This document shows positions 44,896-57,303 of a stretch of 64,000 bases of DNA, piece after piece. Source of the stretch: Chamaecrista fasciculata. Lineage: Eukaryota > Streptophyta > Magnoliopsida > Fabales > Fabaceae. The notes under the pieces were generated by a model. It worked only from the letters and a program-made list of their open reading frames with translations. It was not told where the DNA came from and made no database searches. Every line of letters starts with the position of its first letter. Positions within the stretch are counted from its first letter, which is position 1. The stretch is taken from assembly GCA_003254925.1 (NCBI GenBank), contig QANZ01011582.1, positions 152,147 to 216,146 on the forward strand. Reading direction: 5' to 3'. The translations under genes were made by a program, and so were the position numbers.

Positions 44896-45331
44896 ATAAT
44901 GTTTGATTAATATATGGTAGAAATAACATGCACATTGAAAGAAAGAACAGTTTGAAAACCACGGCCAGGTGGAATTGGAAATATGGGTTGTCATTCAAAG
45001 ATTGAAACATTTTAATAAAATAAAAAAGGAAAAACCTGAGTCTGACATGTGCATTTTTTTATTATACGTATCACATGACATGGAAAATGACTGAGTTATT
45101 GAACATTTGAATACTTTTTTTCTTATGGAAAAAACATTTGAATACTTAACCATTTAACAGACTGTGGTATAATATAATAACATGAAAACTAATTTTCTTA
45201 ATTAATATATATCCTCCTGTCAGATTCTATAATTTCCTGACAGAATTTTGTTTGCAAATCAAGAAAATAAGATCTCCTCTACAAGTTAATTGATCCATAA
45301 AGTTTAATTTATAATTTTTTTAAATTTTAAA

Positions 45332-46171
45332 GGGTAAAATACAGGAAAGGTACCTGTGGTTTGGCTTAATCTCACTTTTATGACGTGTGGTTTCAAAAGT
45401 TACACATAAGGTATCTGTGTGTTTCGCCGTTAAACAGAAGCAGTACTTGTGTAATTTTCCGTTAAAGAAAGGGTTGTTTTGCTATTTTGGCCAAATTTGG
45501 GGGGCAAAAAAGTAATTCTGATGCAAGGAGAAAGAGGCTAGATCTATAGTATTGCCCAAAAATATTTAAATTCTTTCAAAACAGTTCCTAAAACTCAAAA
45601 GTTCTAGANTAAGTCAAATGCTAAGTCTAATGTCTAACATGGTACCTTGGGGTATTACAGAAACCCTCTTCGATCTGCAATTTCAACAACCCTAATTTCA
45701 TCAAATCAAATTAGAAACCCTAAATCTTTGAAATTGCTTCAAAATCCGCCGAGAAATTTGGAGATGATAATTCGGGTGATTTCTGATTAATGTATATCTA
45801 TGTGTGTGTGTGTGTGATTTCTGATTTAATTTGATGAGTGGAATTTGAAATTCGTATGAGAAATGAGGGTTTGTTGAGTTTATGAGAAGAAGATGATGAT
45901 GAAGATGAAGAGAGTGTTGGGTTTCATCGTTTAATGTTCAAAATATGAAGCTAATATGTAGTTCAAGCTTCAGCAAAACTACAGGTACCTAATGTGCAAC
46001 TTTTGAAACCACAAGTACTACTTTTTCTGTCAAAAATTTAACGGAAAATTACACAAGTACTGCTTCTGTTTAACGGCGAAACACACAGGTACCTAATGTA
46101 CAACTTTTGAAACCACACGTCATAAAAGTGAGATTAGGCCAAACCACAGGTACCTTTCCTGTATTTTACCC
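45332..46171. mobile_element. Mutator-like element with ~150-bp TIRs
   Basis: Starts GGGTAAAATACAGGAAAGGT and ends ACCTTTCCTGTATTTTACCC. Arms contain CTGTGGTTTGGC, CGTGTGGTTTCAAAAGTTAC and GTTTCGCCGTTAAACAGAAG in inverse order on the right. An exact 9-bp target duplication AATTTTAAA lies at 45323-45331 and 46172-46180. The interior has an N at 45609 and gene-leader-like sequence (AAACCCTAAATCTTTGAAAT, GAAGATGATGATGAAGATG) that may be captured host DNA. No transposase. Confidence 0.85.
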
Positions 46172-46180
46172 AATTTTAAA

Positions 46181-48850
46181 TTAATACAATTTAGTGTTCT
46201 AATATGTTTTCTTTAAAAAGAAAAAAATATGATAAATCATCATTTTGAGGACTGAAAAATTAGAAAAATACAAGTAAAATACTCTTGGTACCTCTAAAGT
46301 ATGAGGTTTATTTCAGTTATACTTTTAAAGTTTTTTAAATCAATTGTATTTTAATTTTTCTTTTATGTCAATTGTAACTCAAATTTGAAAGTGTAACTGA
46401 AATGTCCTTCATACTTTAAGGGTACTGATAATATTTTGCCAAAAATATATTAATTACATAACTTTTATATATACAAAATATAAATTGAATTGTTAACTCT
46501 ATTGGTTAAGAAAATTAGTGTGAGTATACATCATGCATGTGCGTGTTCTTTAGAAAAATATATTTATCTATACCTTGCTAATCCTAATACTTCAGGGATG
46601 CCTTTATGAATTATGATGACTTTTGCGAATATACAATGCCATGTACATAATTAAAGATAAAATAATGTAGTGTAAATTAATAATTTGATTGATTTTAAAA
46701 TATTATTATTGATCTTTGAAAATTTGAAATATATAATTTAGTCTCTGAAAAAATTAAATAATATATCCAATAGCTTATAAAAGAGGTATTTAGTGCACAT
46801 ATTATTTTTTCAATTTGAGGAATCATATTAGTGTGAGTCTCATAAATATCAAAATATTTATTTGAACGAGTTAAAATAATTATGGAATTACTTTGCAATA
46901 TTCTTATGAATGTTACAATCTTATGTTTGATTCAACTTTAATAATTCTAAGAATGTTTAATACTTTTCTAAGTATTTTTTTTTGCTCAAATTTCTAAATA
47001 CGCCATTAACTTTTTATTTTCAACCAATAGCTTATCAAATAAAAAAATTTTCCAAAATAATTCATGAGAATATTTTTTAAAAAAATAGTTTTTTCCTACA
47101 TCATAAAAATAATTATATAATTAAAACTTTTAATAATCTTAATAAATTCATTAAGAAAATACTATTTCAAAATATAACTTGATAAATTTCAAAATAACAA
47201 AATAGTCTAAAAAAGTCCTCATTCAAAACATAACAAAAAAAAAAAATTCAAAATAACACAAATAAAAAATCATACTAGAAGTAAAAATTAATTAGGGGTA
47301 ATACATTCATTATGAGTGGGTTAAAATGATCTCATCTCATGAGATTAGACTAATCCTTCGCCCGAGGATGAGATTAAAAATAGGTCAATTCATGAGATTA
47401 AGTCATTCCCAGGTCAGGACTAATTTTTTTATCCCCATATCAAGTCCGGAATTACTCTATTTGAAAACTCGTAATTCTGAGAATAATTTGTGTATACCAA
47501 ATGCTCCCTTTAATCTAAGAAATGAATTAATAAAAATATTATTTAATTCTTTCATATTTTAATTTTTTCAGAAACTAAATTATCAATTCTATAATATCTT
47601 AGGAACCAAATTGTTAATTTACTCTTAAATATAAATCCAAATTAATTTCACCGTTTAGAAGAAAGAAAAACAAGTGAGGAAGGAATCTGAAACTGAAATA
47701 GAAGTGAGAACTAAAAATGCGCTTAATTAAATCTTTTAATAATCCATTAGCGTTAAATATAATACAAGAACCGACAGGTAATTAAATTAATCAAACAAGT
47801 TATCTGCAGCTAAACACATCATTAAATTTGCGTTTTGCAGTTTTCTTTCTTTCATGTGGACTTTCAAGCCAGAAACTTTTCTCTCTCTCTCTCTACACGA
47901 AGATGCCCACTTTCACATATCGCTCTCGCCATTACAAGGGACAAAATTTGTGGCCGATGTTCGTTGGAAAAGACATAACTTTTTTATAAAGGTTGCGTTG
48001 ATTCTTAATTGTTCTCTTCCCTCTGAGAGTGACAAATAGAGATACGCAATTACAAGTTTAGAAACTCTTTCCCAAAAACGACAACACCAAAACGCAACCC
48101 ATTGAAGTCAAGCACTCAAGGTGTTTGAGAAAAATCCCACAAGTGTAAAACTCCTATCTTTTTCCACCATAAGGTGAAACATAAGTTTTCTGGACTTAAG
48201 GTATTCATTCATCTTGCTTATTGAAATATATGTTTTTTTATTATTCCCTTGGTTTTGTTTATGATGGATCATCTCTTTCTGGTAGAATCAATGATCTGGT
48301 GAGGTTGCTTTGACTTTTGAGTTAATAGTTTCCTTAATTGAAGCTAAGTTGTTTAAAAAAAAATCCCATAATTAAATGTATAAGTTCTATCTTTGTCTAG
48401 CAGAAGCCGAAATGTTAGTTTTCTGTACCTCAATTATTGATTTTTGACGTGAACCTATGTTGGTTTATCTTCCATAGTCTAGTTTTAAATGATACGAATT
48501 GATTCTTGCTTAGTTCATATCTTTTGTGATCCCTTTAGTTTCATTGATGATGGATCATGTGCTTCCCCCCCTTAAATTTCTTTATAGCCTGTTTAATCCC
48601 TTTGAGGTATAATATAATCAATCTGACCTGTTACACTTGATTCTTGATTTCTGAGTTAATTTTCTTAATCATATTATCTAGGTTGACATAATTTTTATGA
48701 AACCTTTAGTTTCTGGGTTTGGTGGTCTAAAATATTCCAAATTTCTATGAAGATTTTGATTATCTCTGATGTTTGTTTGGTGTAATTCTTGACAGAAACC
48801 AGAAATGGGTCTGATGATCTTTTCATGGGAATGATATGGAGGATGATGAT
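46181..48850. other. Intergenic to CHUP1-like leader
   Basis: AT-rich to about 47800 with no gene. An isolated stretch at 47320-47480 repeats (C)TCATGAGATTA(A/G)-like motifs. From 47850 a CT-rich stretch and T-rich intron-like DNA probably form the promoter and 5' UTR of the CHUP1-like gene, with possible leader introns. Confidence 0.4.
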
Positions 48851-48892
48851 GATGATGATGATGAGGACTCATGATCTTTCTTTCGGTGTTTC

Positions 48893-49963
48893 ATGAATAG
48901 AACACTCAACAAATTAAAGCTTGTTAATTTAAACATGAGGGTGAGAGAAAATAGTGAGATAAATCCAATTCTTTTGAGATTTGGCGTGGCTTTAGCTTTT
49001 TCACTTGCTGGATTTCTCTTCTCTCGCTTTAGAACCAGAAGAATCAAGCCCTCCATTACTACTCTGCCTTCAGATCACCCTTCAGGTTTTGTTTCTGCCT
49101 AAATATGTTAATGCAATAAATAAAAAAAAATTTATTTTTTGATCCTGAATTTGTCCTAAAACCACAATTCAATCCCTGAATATTAGATATACACTTTTTA
49201 GTTTCTGAATTTTTCACAAACATCAACTATGTAGTTTTTGAAATGTTACCTAGAGACCAAAAAATTGATATTTGTAAAAAAATAAATAAAATAGGGACAA
49301 AAAAATAAACTTTTAATATTCAAGGTCTAAATCATAATTTTGAGGTAAATTCAAGGACTAAAAAATAAGTTTTGTCAATAAATAATGAAAATGAATAACT
49401 TAATGTTTTTTTTTTTCTATTGTGTTAGATAACAATATTGAAGTTGCTTTAGAAGGAGGTAGAGATCAAGACGAAGATGATGTTCATGCTGCGAAAGCAG
49501 CATCTATTCCTTGCTTCACTGTTTCAGAGGGACATATTCTGGATGGGGTGAGTTCAGTTTTAGATTTACAAAAACTACTGGTTCATCATATACTGTTTGA
49601 TTCTGAGGAACTTAATTACTTAAGCCATAGACAATATATTTGCTTTCACCATTTCTTGGTTTTGTTTTTATTAAAATAACAAATATGACTGAAAATAAGT
49701 TTATTAAGTACAAAAGATGTTTTTACTATATTTATGAAATAACTTGCAACATCTTTGTTGTACAAAATATAAAACCTTTAATAACGTTTCTCATAAAATG
49801 TATAGTCAATTTAAGTTAATTTGGTTTAAAAATAATAATAAACAAAATTTTAACTTTATATGACAAACATATTTATAAATGTTAAAATTTTAAAAATAGA
49901 AAATGTTGTTTCAAGTCAAATGTAGATTTAACTTTCTATTTTCATATTAAGAAAGAAAGGAAA

Positions 49964-50001
<38 letters not shown>

Positions 50002-52235
50002 GTTGGGTTCTTCTTGTGCAAAAGGAGAAACACTTGTAAACTGCTTGGACATTTGTAGGAGAAAAGAGAAATAAACTTGTGTAGCAAGCAAAGATCTTTT
50101 ATTTTATTTTATTTCTAACGGGAAATTCATATTCACCTTGAACATTCTCTGTTTTCATCAATTTTCTCTATGGAATTTTTTTGGTAACAAAATAAATAGG
50201 TGACAAGAAAATTTGTCTGCAGTAAAATTATGGAAAGTTGGCCATATGCTGCCATGATATTTTTGTTCAACTAAGAGGGAAGTGTTAATTAATAGATTTC
50301 CCTGTTGCAGGAAGAAAAATGCATCAATAAATTAGTAGTTGAGAAATCCCCTACTGGTCTCTCTCCAAGTTGTTCACAAAGTGAAGATGAGTATGAGTTT
50401 CTCTTACCTGAGTTTAATGATCTTGAGAAGGAATTGGACTTTGGAGCCACCATTATTGGAAACTGTTTAAACAAAGGTGAAGAAACACCAAGGTTAAGGG
50501 TAGGATATCCTAATGCTTATGTGATTCCACAAAAAAAGGATGAAGACTATGAGCAAGAGATTCAGCATCTCAGGACCAAAATTAGTATGCTTCAAGAGAG
50601 GGAAAGAAATCTTGAGACTCAATTGCTTGAGTACCATGGTCTCAGAGAGCAAGAAACAGCTATTATGGAGCTCCGGAACCGATTGAAGATAAGCAATATG
50701 GAGGCAAAGATGTTCAATCTGAAGGTTGAGACCTTAAAATCCGAGAATCGGATATTGGAGGCTCGAGTGGCTGATCATGCTAAAGTGGTTGCTGAGCTTG
50801 AGGCTGCAAAGGAAAAAGTGCAACTGCTTCAGAAGAAAATTAGGTGTGAAGCTCAACAGAATAGGGAACAGATTATAGCCCTTCAACAAAGAGTTGCTAA
50901 GTTGCAAGAGCAAGAATGCAAAGTTATTTCTAGTGATCGAGATATTCAAAGCAAGTTGCAAGAGCTAAAGGATCTAGAGTCTGAGGCAGAAGAGTTGAGG
51001 AAAGCTAATTCGAGATTGCATTTCGACAATTCTGAATTGGCTCGGAGATTGGATTCTACTCAGGTCCTTGCAAATTCTGTTATGGAAAACCCTGAGGTAA
51101 GAAGATTATAGTCAATTTGTTCCTTTTCTTCGTATGAACCATAGCTGTCCCTCACCTATCCATTTTAACGATCTAGATAAAAATTAATCCCATTTGATCC
51201 GGATAGGACCACAATGGTGACAAAGTTTTCCTACCAAGTATTTAATGTAGTTGCATTCTCAAGTCTCGAACTTGAGACCGTTGGTTAAACAGGATCAACT
51301 CTGAACAAGTTGATCTACGTGTTTGGTGGTTTAGTTTACTTCTTTCAGTAACTATTGTTGGATGCAATTTTACCTTATACTTTTGGATGCAGGCTGATGC
51401 TCTGAAAGAGGAAAGTGAGCGTCTTAGGCAAGAGAACGAGGATTTAATGAAGGAAATTGAGCGATTACAAGCTGACCGGTGTTTAGATGTGGAGGAATTA
51501 GTGTACCTGAGGTGGATAAATGCTTGTTTAAGATATGAACTTCGGAATTATCAACCTCCACCTGGGAAAACAGTAGCAAGGGATCTAAGCAAGAGCTTAA
51601 GCCCCACATCTGAGAAGAAAGCAAAGCAGCTTATATTAGAATATGCGAATACCGATGGGATGGGAGAGGGAGGGGCCGGCATTATGGACTACGATTCGGA
51701 TCAGTGGTCCTTCTTCTCCCTAGCTTCTTTTCTTTCAGATTCTGGAGAGTGTGATGATGATAATTCTTCTGTTGGTAATTCATCTGCTGCCAGAACTAAC
51801 ACCTCAAGCAAGGTCAAATTTTTGCGCAAGCTTAGGCGATTGCTTCGAGGAAAAGATAGCCATGATCATCACCAAGAAGGTAGTGATTTACCACATTTTA
51901 GTACAAGTATAGCAACAGAAAATGATGATGGAGCCGAAGGTCACAAGAATGAGTTTTCAACCCCTAGTTCTAGAATTTCCTTGGAGTCCCACAGGATGAC
52001 AGATTTGAAGTACAAAGATCGGAGAAATCGTTATAGCATGGATGTGGGAAGACCAAAAGGATTCATTCATAGAAGGTTGAGTTCTGGAGATTTAAAAAAC
52101 CGACTTGGTACTCCTTTGCCGGATTCCTTAGGCACAGCGAAATCTGAGTTGGTGAAGTATGCTGAAGCTTTAAAAGACTCTGATGAAGGTACCATATATA
52201 ACAAGTTTCATAAAAGATCAACATCATATATATAG
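48893..52235 (+). CDS. CHUP1-related coiled-coil protein (AR791/At1g52080-like)
   Basis: Exons 48893-49085, 49429-49547, 50311-51096 and 51393-52235 give 646 aa, all joins in frame. It has an N-terminal hydrophobic segment at about residues 26-46 (LLRFGVALAFSLAGFLF) before RFRTRR, likely a membrane anchor. An acidic stretch (EDEYEFLLPEFNDLEKELDF) follows, then a long coiled coil from about residue 175 to 400. Around residue 400 is the block EELVYLRWINACLRYELRNY with GKTVARDLSKSLSP and EKKAKQLILEYA, which is diagnostic of the CHUP1 family. CHUP1 links the chloroplast envelope to actin for organelle movement. This protein lacks the long proline-rich and C-terminal parts of CHUP1 and ends in a Ser-rich, basic tail, like the shorter AR791-type members. 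Function is inferred from the family; the target membrane is not known. Confidence 0.9.
49130..49375. repeat. Fold-back element in CHUP1-like intron 1
   Basis: TTTATTTTTTGATCCTGAAT and TTTGTCCTAAAACCACAATT at the left are inverted by AATCATAATTTTGAGGTAAA and TTCAAGGACTAAAAAATAAG at the right. It is related to the element in PFK intron 3. Confidence 0.55.
51175..51330 (-). mobile_element. tRNA-derived SINE in CHUP1-like intron 3
   Basis: On the minus strand GGTCTCAAGTTCGAGACTTG provides a B-box-like motif, preceded by GTTGATCCTGTTTAACCAAC and followed by AATGCAACTACATTAAATAC and TTGGTAGGAAAACTTTG. The RNA polymerase III-like promoter and short length suggest a SINE. The A box is degenerate. 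Confidence 0.45.
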
Positions 52236-53736
52236 GTCTTTTTAACTTATAAGGAATATACAAGTATTTTAGATTAGCAGGGTATACAGTACTAAAAGCT
52301 CATGTACCATGTCAGGCATTAGGATCTATGCAGACAATAATGTCAACATATACCAGTATTGTACACAATTTTGGACTTATCAAATTAAATAATAAGCAAT
52401 ATATGTTGTGAATAGACTTCACAAATTATAGAACATATTTTCTGAAGTTTTATTGGTTTCTTGTTCCTCTTGGTCATATAGTATTCTTTGTCGTACCTAA
52501 GAATCTTTCTGAATATGGGTAAGTTAAGGCTTTCATTCATTTCTTCATATCCGTTGGCATAGTTTGCCCTTGTGTACAAACGTCAAACTTGGTAACTCAA
52601 AAACTCATAGGACTTTACAATTTCACATCCCAAAACTTGGTTAACTTGGTCCAAAACTCGAAAATGGTCAAACTCAATTAAACTTGCATTCTCTAACTCA
52701 TAACCTCGGACTAGTTTACTCATAAACTTGGAAATGATGTACTAGCCTCAAAATCAATGAATATGGTCCTGCACTGCAGTTGTTGAACTCATTTTCATTT
52801 CTTTATATCTAAAAATTGGGTTAAGAATCTTATCCTTAACCATCGAAATAATTGCAAATAAATAAATTCTTTTGCTTACTGTTTTATTTAACTTTAAATA
52901 AGTTGAATACTAAAGAATATAGACTAAAATTTAGTCTTAATCCTTCATTAAATTTATTTCATTCTTGAGTGGAGCAGCATGTATTGTATTCTATTATTCA
53001 ATAAATGTCAATTTAGTTTTATAACCTGTAACTATATAATTTTTTCAATTAGGTGAAAGTGTACTCTCCATTTTTGAGTTAATTTAAATTCTTGAGTTAG
53101 ACAAGCTTGATGTAAACATATTTCTGGAGATGATATTGAGTATTGACCAAAACTTGAGTATTATTATCACATGTATATTATGATTCGTCAGCAACGGTAT
53201 AAAAGCTTATGTTATTAGGTTCCATGTAGCCAAAGGTTCACGTGAGGCAAACAGAACATACAAATCAGTCTCAGGAAATGAATGATTTGTAGTAAGCTTT
53301 CTCTCAAGTTTACACTAAATTCGTCTTGTTTATCTGCATCTTTTGAGAAAACATCATGACAAAAGTATATATGTTGACCTCAGAAACTTAGTACGCCGAC
53401 TAATTTGGGAAAAAAGTACAAGCTTTTTGATATAAGAGAGAGAGAAAGAGATTCTTATTGTTGGCAACAAGTACAGAGTTCAGAGCATATTAGCAATCTG
53501 CCTTTAAAACTACTCAAATCCCTCCCAAATGTTACAGTTTATGGCTTTAAAATGCAGAAAAAATATAGCTAGTGTAACTGAATGAGTTCATTTCTCATAG
53601 ACATCTCAACAATATAATAAATAATACAGATTTCTCCATATAGAAACATTAGCAAACTATATGCTTCACTTAATGATATATAGTGGCATAAAAGAAAGTA
53701 TATTGTAGAGATTATGGTAGCCATGGATGGGGGTGC
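52236..53736. other. Convergent intergenic between CHUP1-like and GDSL genes
   Basis: Probable 3' UTRs of both genes. A region with repeated AACTTGG, AACTCG and AACTCATA words (about 52580-52790) is low-complexity, not coding. Confidence 0.45.
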
Positions 53737-55285
53737 TTATGATATGAGGGCTATGCCTTGTAAAATCAGTGAATCTGCCAGAACTTGGTTAGCAGCTTGA
53801 GAAGGATGGACACTATCCCAAAACACATACTGGGTTGCATTAGAACATGTTCCTACTGATTTTGGGTTGCACAATAATGATGTTGTCTCTACAATCCCAG
53901 TCCCACAGCAACCTCTCCTTGCCTCAGCAAAACCTGCCATACAAAAATGAATAATTCTATGTTATTTTAATGCAAAAAATGAAAGTCCATGTTGGTAAAC
54001 AATATGTTTGCTAATATAGTTTGGATCACTTCGGTTTAGTTTGAATGATATCAGTTATCATCCAAAAGCCGAATCGATCTAATCGGTTTTCAGCCAGAAT
54101 CATCCAGTCAATCCAATTACATAATTGGTTTTGGTCAGTTTGAATCGGACTGGATCAATTGAATTTGAATCGGATTGAATCTGAAAAACCCTAGATGCAG
54201 ATGTTATGTGTACCAGATTTTGAAGGCGATTGAACAAGGTCATAGAGGGGCTTGTAGATATCAAAGATGACAATCTTGAGACCAGGAAGTTGCTTTTGGA
54301 GAGTTGCTGCAGCAGAGTTGACCCTTTTGTTAAATGCTTGTGCATCAGTGTTGATCCTTGAGACACATCCATTCTCATGAAACCCAAACAAAGTTCTTGC
54401 AGCAGGTAGGCAACCCAATGGTGGAAGTGAAGTCACTCCAATTTTCCTTGCTCCCAATCCATACAAGCCCTATTTTCAAACAAAGCAGTGAATCAGAGAG
54501 ATTCCTGAGTATATTTAATATATATACATAAAGATCAGGTAATATCCCCAGCTGATAGCCAGAGATTTCTTGATTGGATTTGTCTTATAGCAGAGTTGAA
54601 ATAGCAAAATAGTGAAAATACCTTGATAAAACTATTGAATGAGTCCAATAGGTATGAGGAATACTGATCAGGAGTGAAGACCTTGTTGATCAAAGGATTA
54701 ACATAGTAATTTTGAACAAAGTCACTACTTCCAGCACTCAATAAGTACAATGCATCCTTGATGATTGATGCTGCTTTCTTACTGCCAGCAACCTTGGCCA
54801 GCTTGGTTTGGTATTCCTTGTAATAACTTAGTTGTTGGGACAATGGGATAGCATGCTGCCATAAAAGTAAAAACAATAAAATGAATAAACAAGATTTTTC
54901 TTTTTTCAAGTCAAATCCAAAGTTACTAATCTAAACTTACATTCAAAATAGCTGCCTTCTCATCATAACCAGAGGCAGCTGAAGCAAAGTTTGCCCCAAT
55001 TAGAAGGTTCTTCCCAGATGCTTGTGGGCTAAGATATGGAGGTGCATAAGTTTTAAATCCCAGTGTTTCAGCTGCAAAAATAAATAAATAAATAAGTAAA
55101 ATAAAAAATAAACAAAACTTAAGCTTTTAAATAATTTTTTTTGAAAGTTGTCTGTCCCATTAGAAAAGAATTCTCTGATATTTTGTCAGCAAAATATTCT
55201 AATGAACACTAATATAAGTGAGTCCAGCTGGTAACATACCCTACAGTAAGCCATGTGACTCAACTCCAAAATTTTAAATCATGAA

Positions 55286-55317
<32 letters not shown>

Positions 55318-55621
55318 GAACCAAACAGAGGAGAGTGAACTACAAGGTTGATGTTTTTCACTTACCTGTAATATCAGTAGCTAATTTTCCATTGCAGAAC
55401 CTTCCAGTGGCTTGATGATTGACAAAGTCTCTCCCATAAGGAGGATAATTTGCCTTATAAATAGTGGGCAAATAGTCATTATTCCCCACATCAACTGCAG
55501 AATCACCAAATGTTATGATAGCAGGCACAAGGGTATCCTGTGCATTGATAATCCCTCCTAAGAAGAAAAATGCAAAGAACAACAGAACAAGTGCTTGAAC
55601 TTCTCTGCTATAGATGTTCAT
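53737..55621 (-). CDS. GDSL esterase/lipase (At5g03810-like)
   Basis: A secreted SGNH-hydrolase-fold lipase/esterase. Exons in transcript order are 55621-55366, 55071-54941, 54855-54622, 54469-54214 and 53933-53737 (357 aa); every junction keeps frame. A signal peptide is evident (residues 8-27, hydrophobic, ending INAQD). Block I is [12 protein letters not shown] with the nucleophile Ser41. Block II is [13 protein letters not shown]. Block III reads [12 protein letters not shown], with Ser where the family consensus GxND has Asn. Block [12 protein letters not shown] has Asp332 and His335. The five-exon structure and length are typical. The clade around At5g03810 shows, as I recall, the same SSDF in block III, so this need not mean loss of activity. 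A CATATAAGG at about 55673-55681 (minus strand) may be the TATA box. It is convergent with the CHUP1-like gene. The physiological substrate is unknown. Confidence 0.93.
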
Positions 55622-55681
55622 CTTTCTCAAGCTAGCAATGTGCTTCTTTGTGAGGTCACAGCTCAGAATCACACCTTATAT

Positions 55682-57300
55682 GGCTGCTGAAACAGACCCT
55701 TATTGAAGTGGGAAGATGGAAGTTGACCACCTCCATTAAATGACAGATCAGAAAGTAGTTATGTTTGCATTAAAGGCTATGGAGTACCCTACTTTTGGTG
55801 TGTGGTTTGGTATTTTTTTCTCTATGATTTTCTCTTGTATTTACCAGATACTTGCATACTTTATTGATTCATTTGATTTTGCTGCAATTACTGTTGTTGA
55901 GCAAAGTGGTTGAAGATTTTGTGTGTGGGAGCTGGCATAGTAACCTTATTAGTCATTAGAGGGAGCCTACATGTGCAGAGGATTTATTTCGGTTGTTGCA
56001 TAGAAAGGTTGACTACGTGTGAGTGAATGAATGATGACAAGTTGGCAAGCACAGTGTAGGAGTGAGGACATTTATATCTTTCAATTTTCATGGATAAATG
56101 AAATGGATTTAAAATTTTGATTAATATATATCATTATTTTTCTGTCATAAATTTTGTGGACCTCCTCTGATTTAAATGAGAAATGTGGATATTTTTTTTC
56201 TCTGTTTGGTTCTTTACATCTTACTTTTTCTTTTTTCTTTTTGTTGGGTGCTTGTGAAGCTCATCTTAATTAAGGAATGCCTGATACATTGTAAAATTCA
56301 GGAGATATTCTTTGGATTAACACCCTTAATATATAGATAAATTAATTTATTTACCATCAAAACATTGCTTCAGACAGAGTACTAAATCAATGCGAGGTTA
56401 TTCTTAGTGATAAGCATTTTACTATCACTTAAATAAAGTTTTAGAATTGAGACTTTATCAATGTAACTATTCTCGTTAGAAGATTCTTTCACCTAATATG
56501 CGTGACAGATTTGAATTAATTAGAACAAAGTCCCTAAAATTGAACGGGAACAATTAAAAAAGAAAAAAGGCAAGGCAGATTACAGTTATATGTTAATTAT
56601 ATATAGTTGGCTGGCTTTGATGTGGAATATATCAATGCATGCAGTACGTATAGCAATCACAATTTACAACAATCACTTTCCATCTTGATCATCCATAAAT
56701 CAAGGCTTCATAAATCACATATATACATGCATAAATTCATACCAGTTTCACGTATTATTAATGGAGTGATGCAAAATATCAACTTTCATGTCTGGTTAAG
56801 CTTGATTCATTGAACTTTAATGGAGGACCATATTAAGCCTTTATATAGAAATATATCGAGCTCCAACATCTACATATAACAGAAATTGGGTATTAGTTGC
56901 CATCATCGTTTACTTGTAATACATTTACCTAACAGATGAGATATATATATATATATATATATATTTAGTTTAGGTTTCTTTTTAATTATCTCAATTTCAT
57001 ATCACAGACTTCTCACGTACAATTTGACTTCTTCAAGCTAGCTATATATATCTTTGAGCCCACATGCATGTGAACACAACAGTACACAGTACATTCAGTG
57101 CTAAATAGTAGTAATACTAATATTATGGTTAGGCATGTGAAACTAAAAAACATGAGACAACTAGTTTGGTAAACACCAGACAAGACACGTTTTGTAATTA
57201 GTGCAGCTCGATCTGTGTTTGATTATATTCTGGATGCTTTGAAGTGAAGTACTGTATGTTAAATGCAATATTTTGTTTTAACCCTATAAATTGTTATTTT
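55682..57300. other. GDSL upstream intergenic, no other gene
   Basis: Holds the GDSL promoter at the left. Apart from the SINE at 56393-56540 and an AT run at 56940-56964, no coding sequence is supported. Confidence 0.45.
56393..56540 (+). mobile_element. tRNA-derived SINE, second copy
   Basis: GAGGTTATTCTTAGTGATAAGC, TAGAATTGAGAC and TATGCGTGACAGATTTGAAT followed by TTAGAACAAAGTCCC align in order with the SINE at 37330-37495. It is more decayed. Confidence 0.4.
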
Positions 57301-57303
57301 TAT

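Noticed and set aside
50305..50310. Start of the CHUP1-like protein at the beginning of exon 3
   Set aside because: The apparent start is part of the 3' splice site (TTGCAG). Two upstream exons join in frame and supply the membrane anchor typical of the family.
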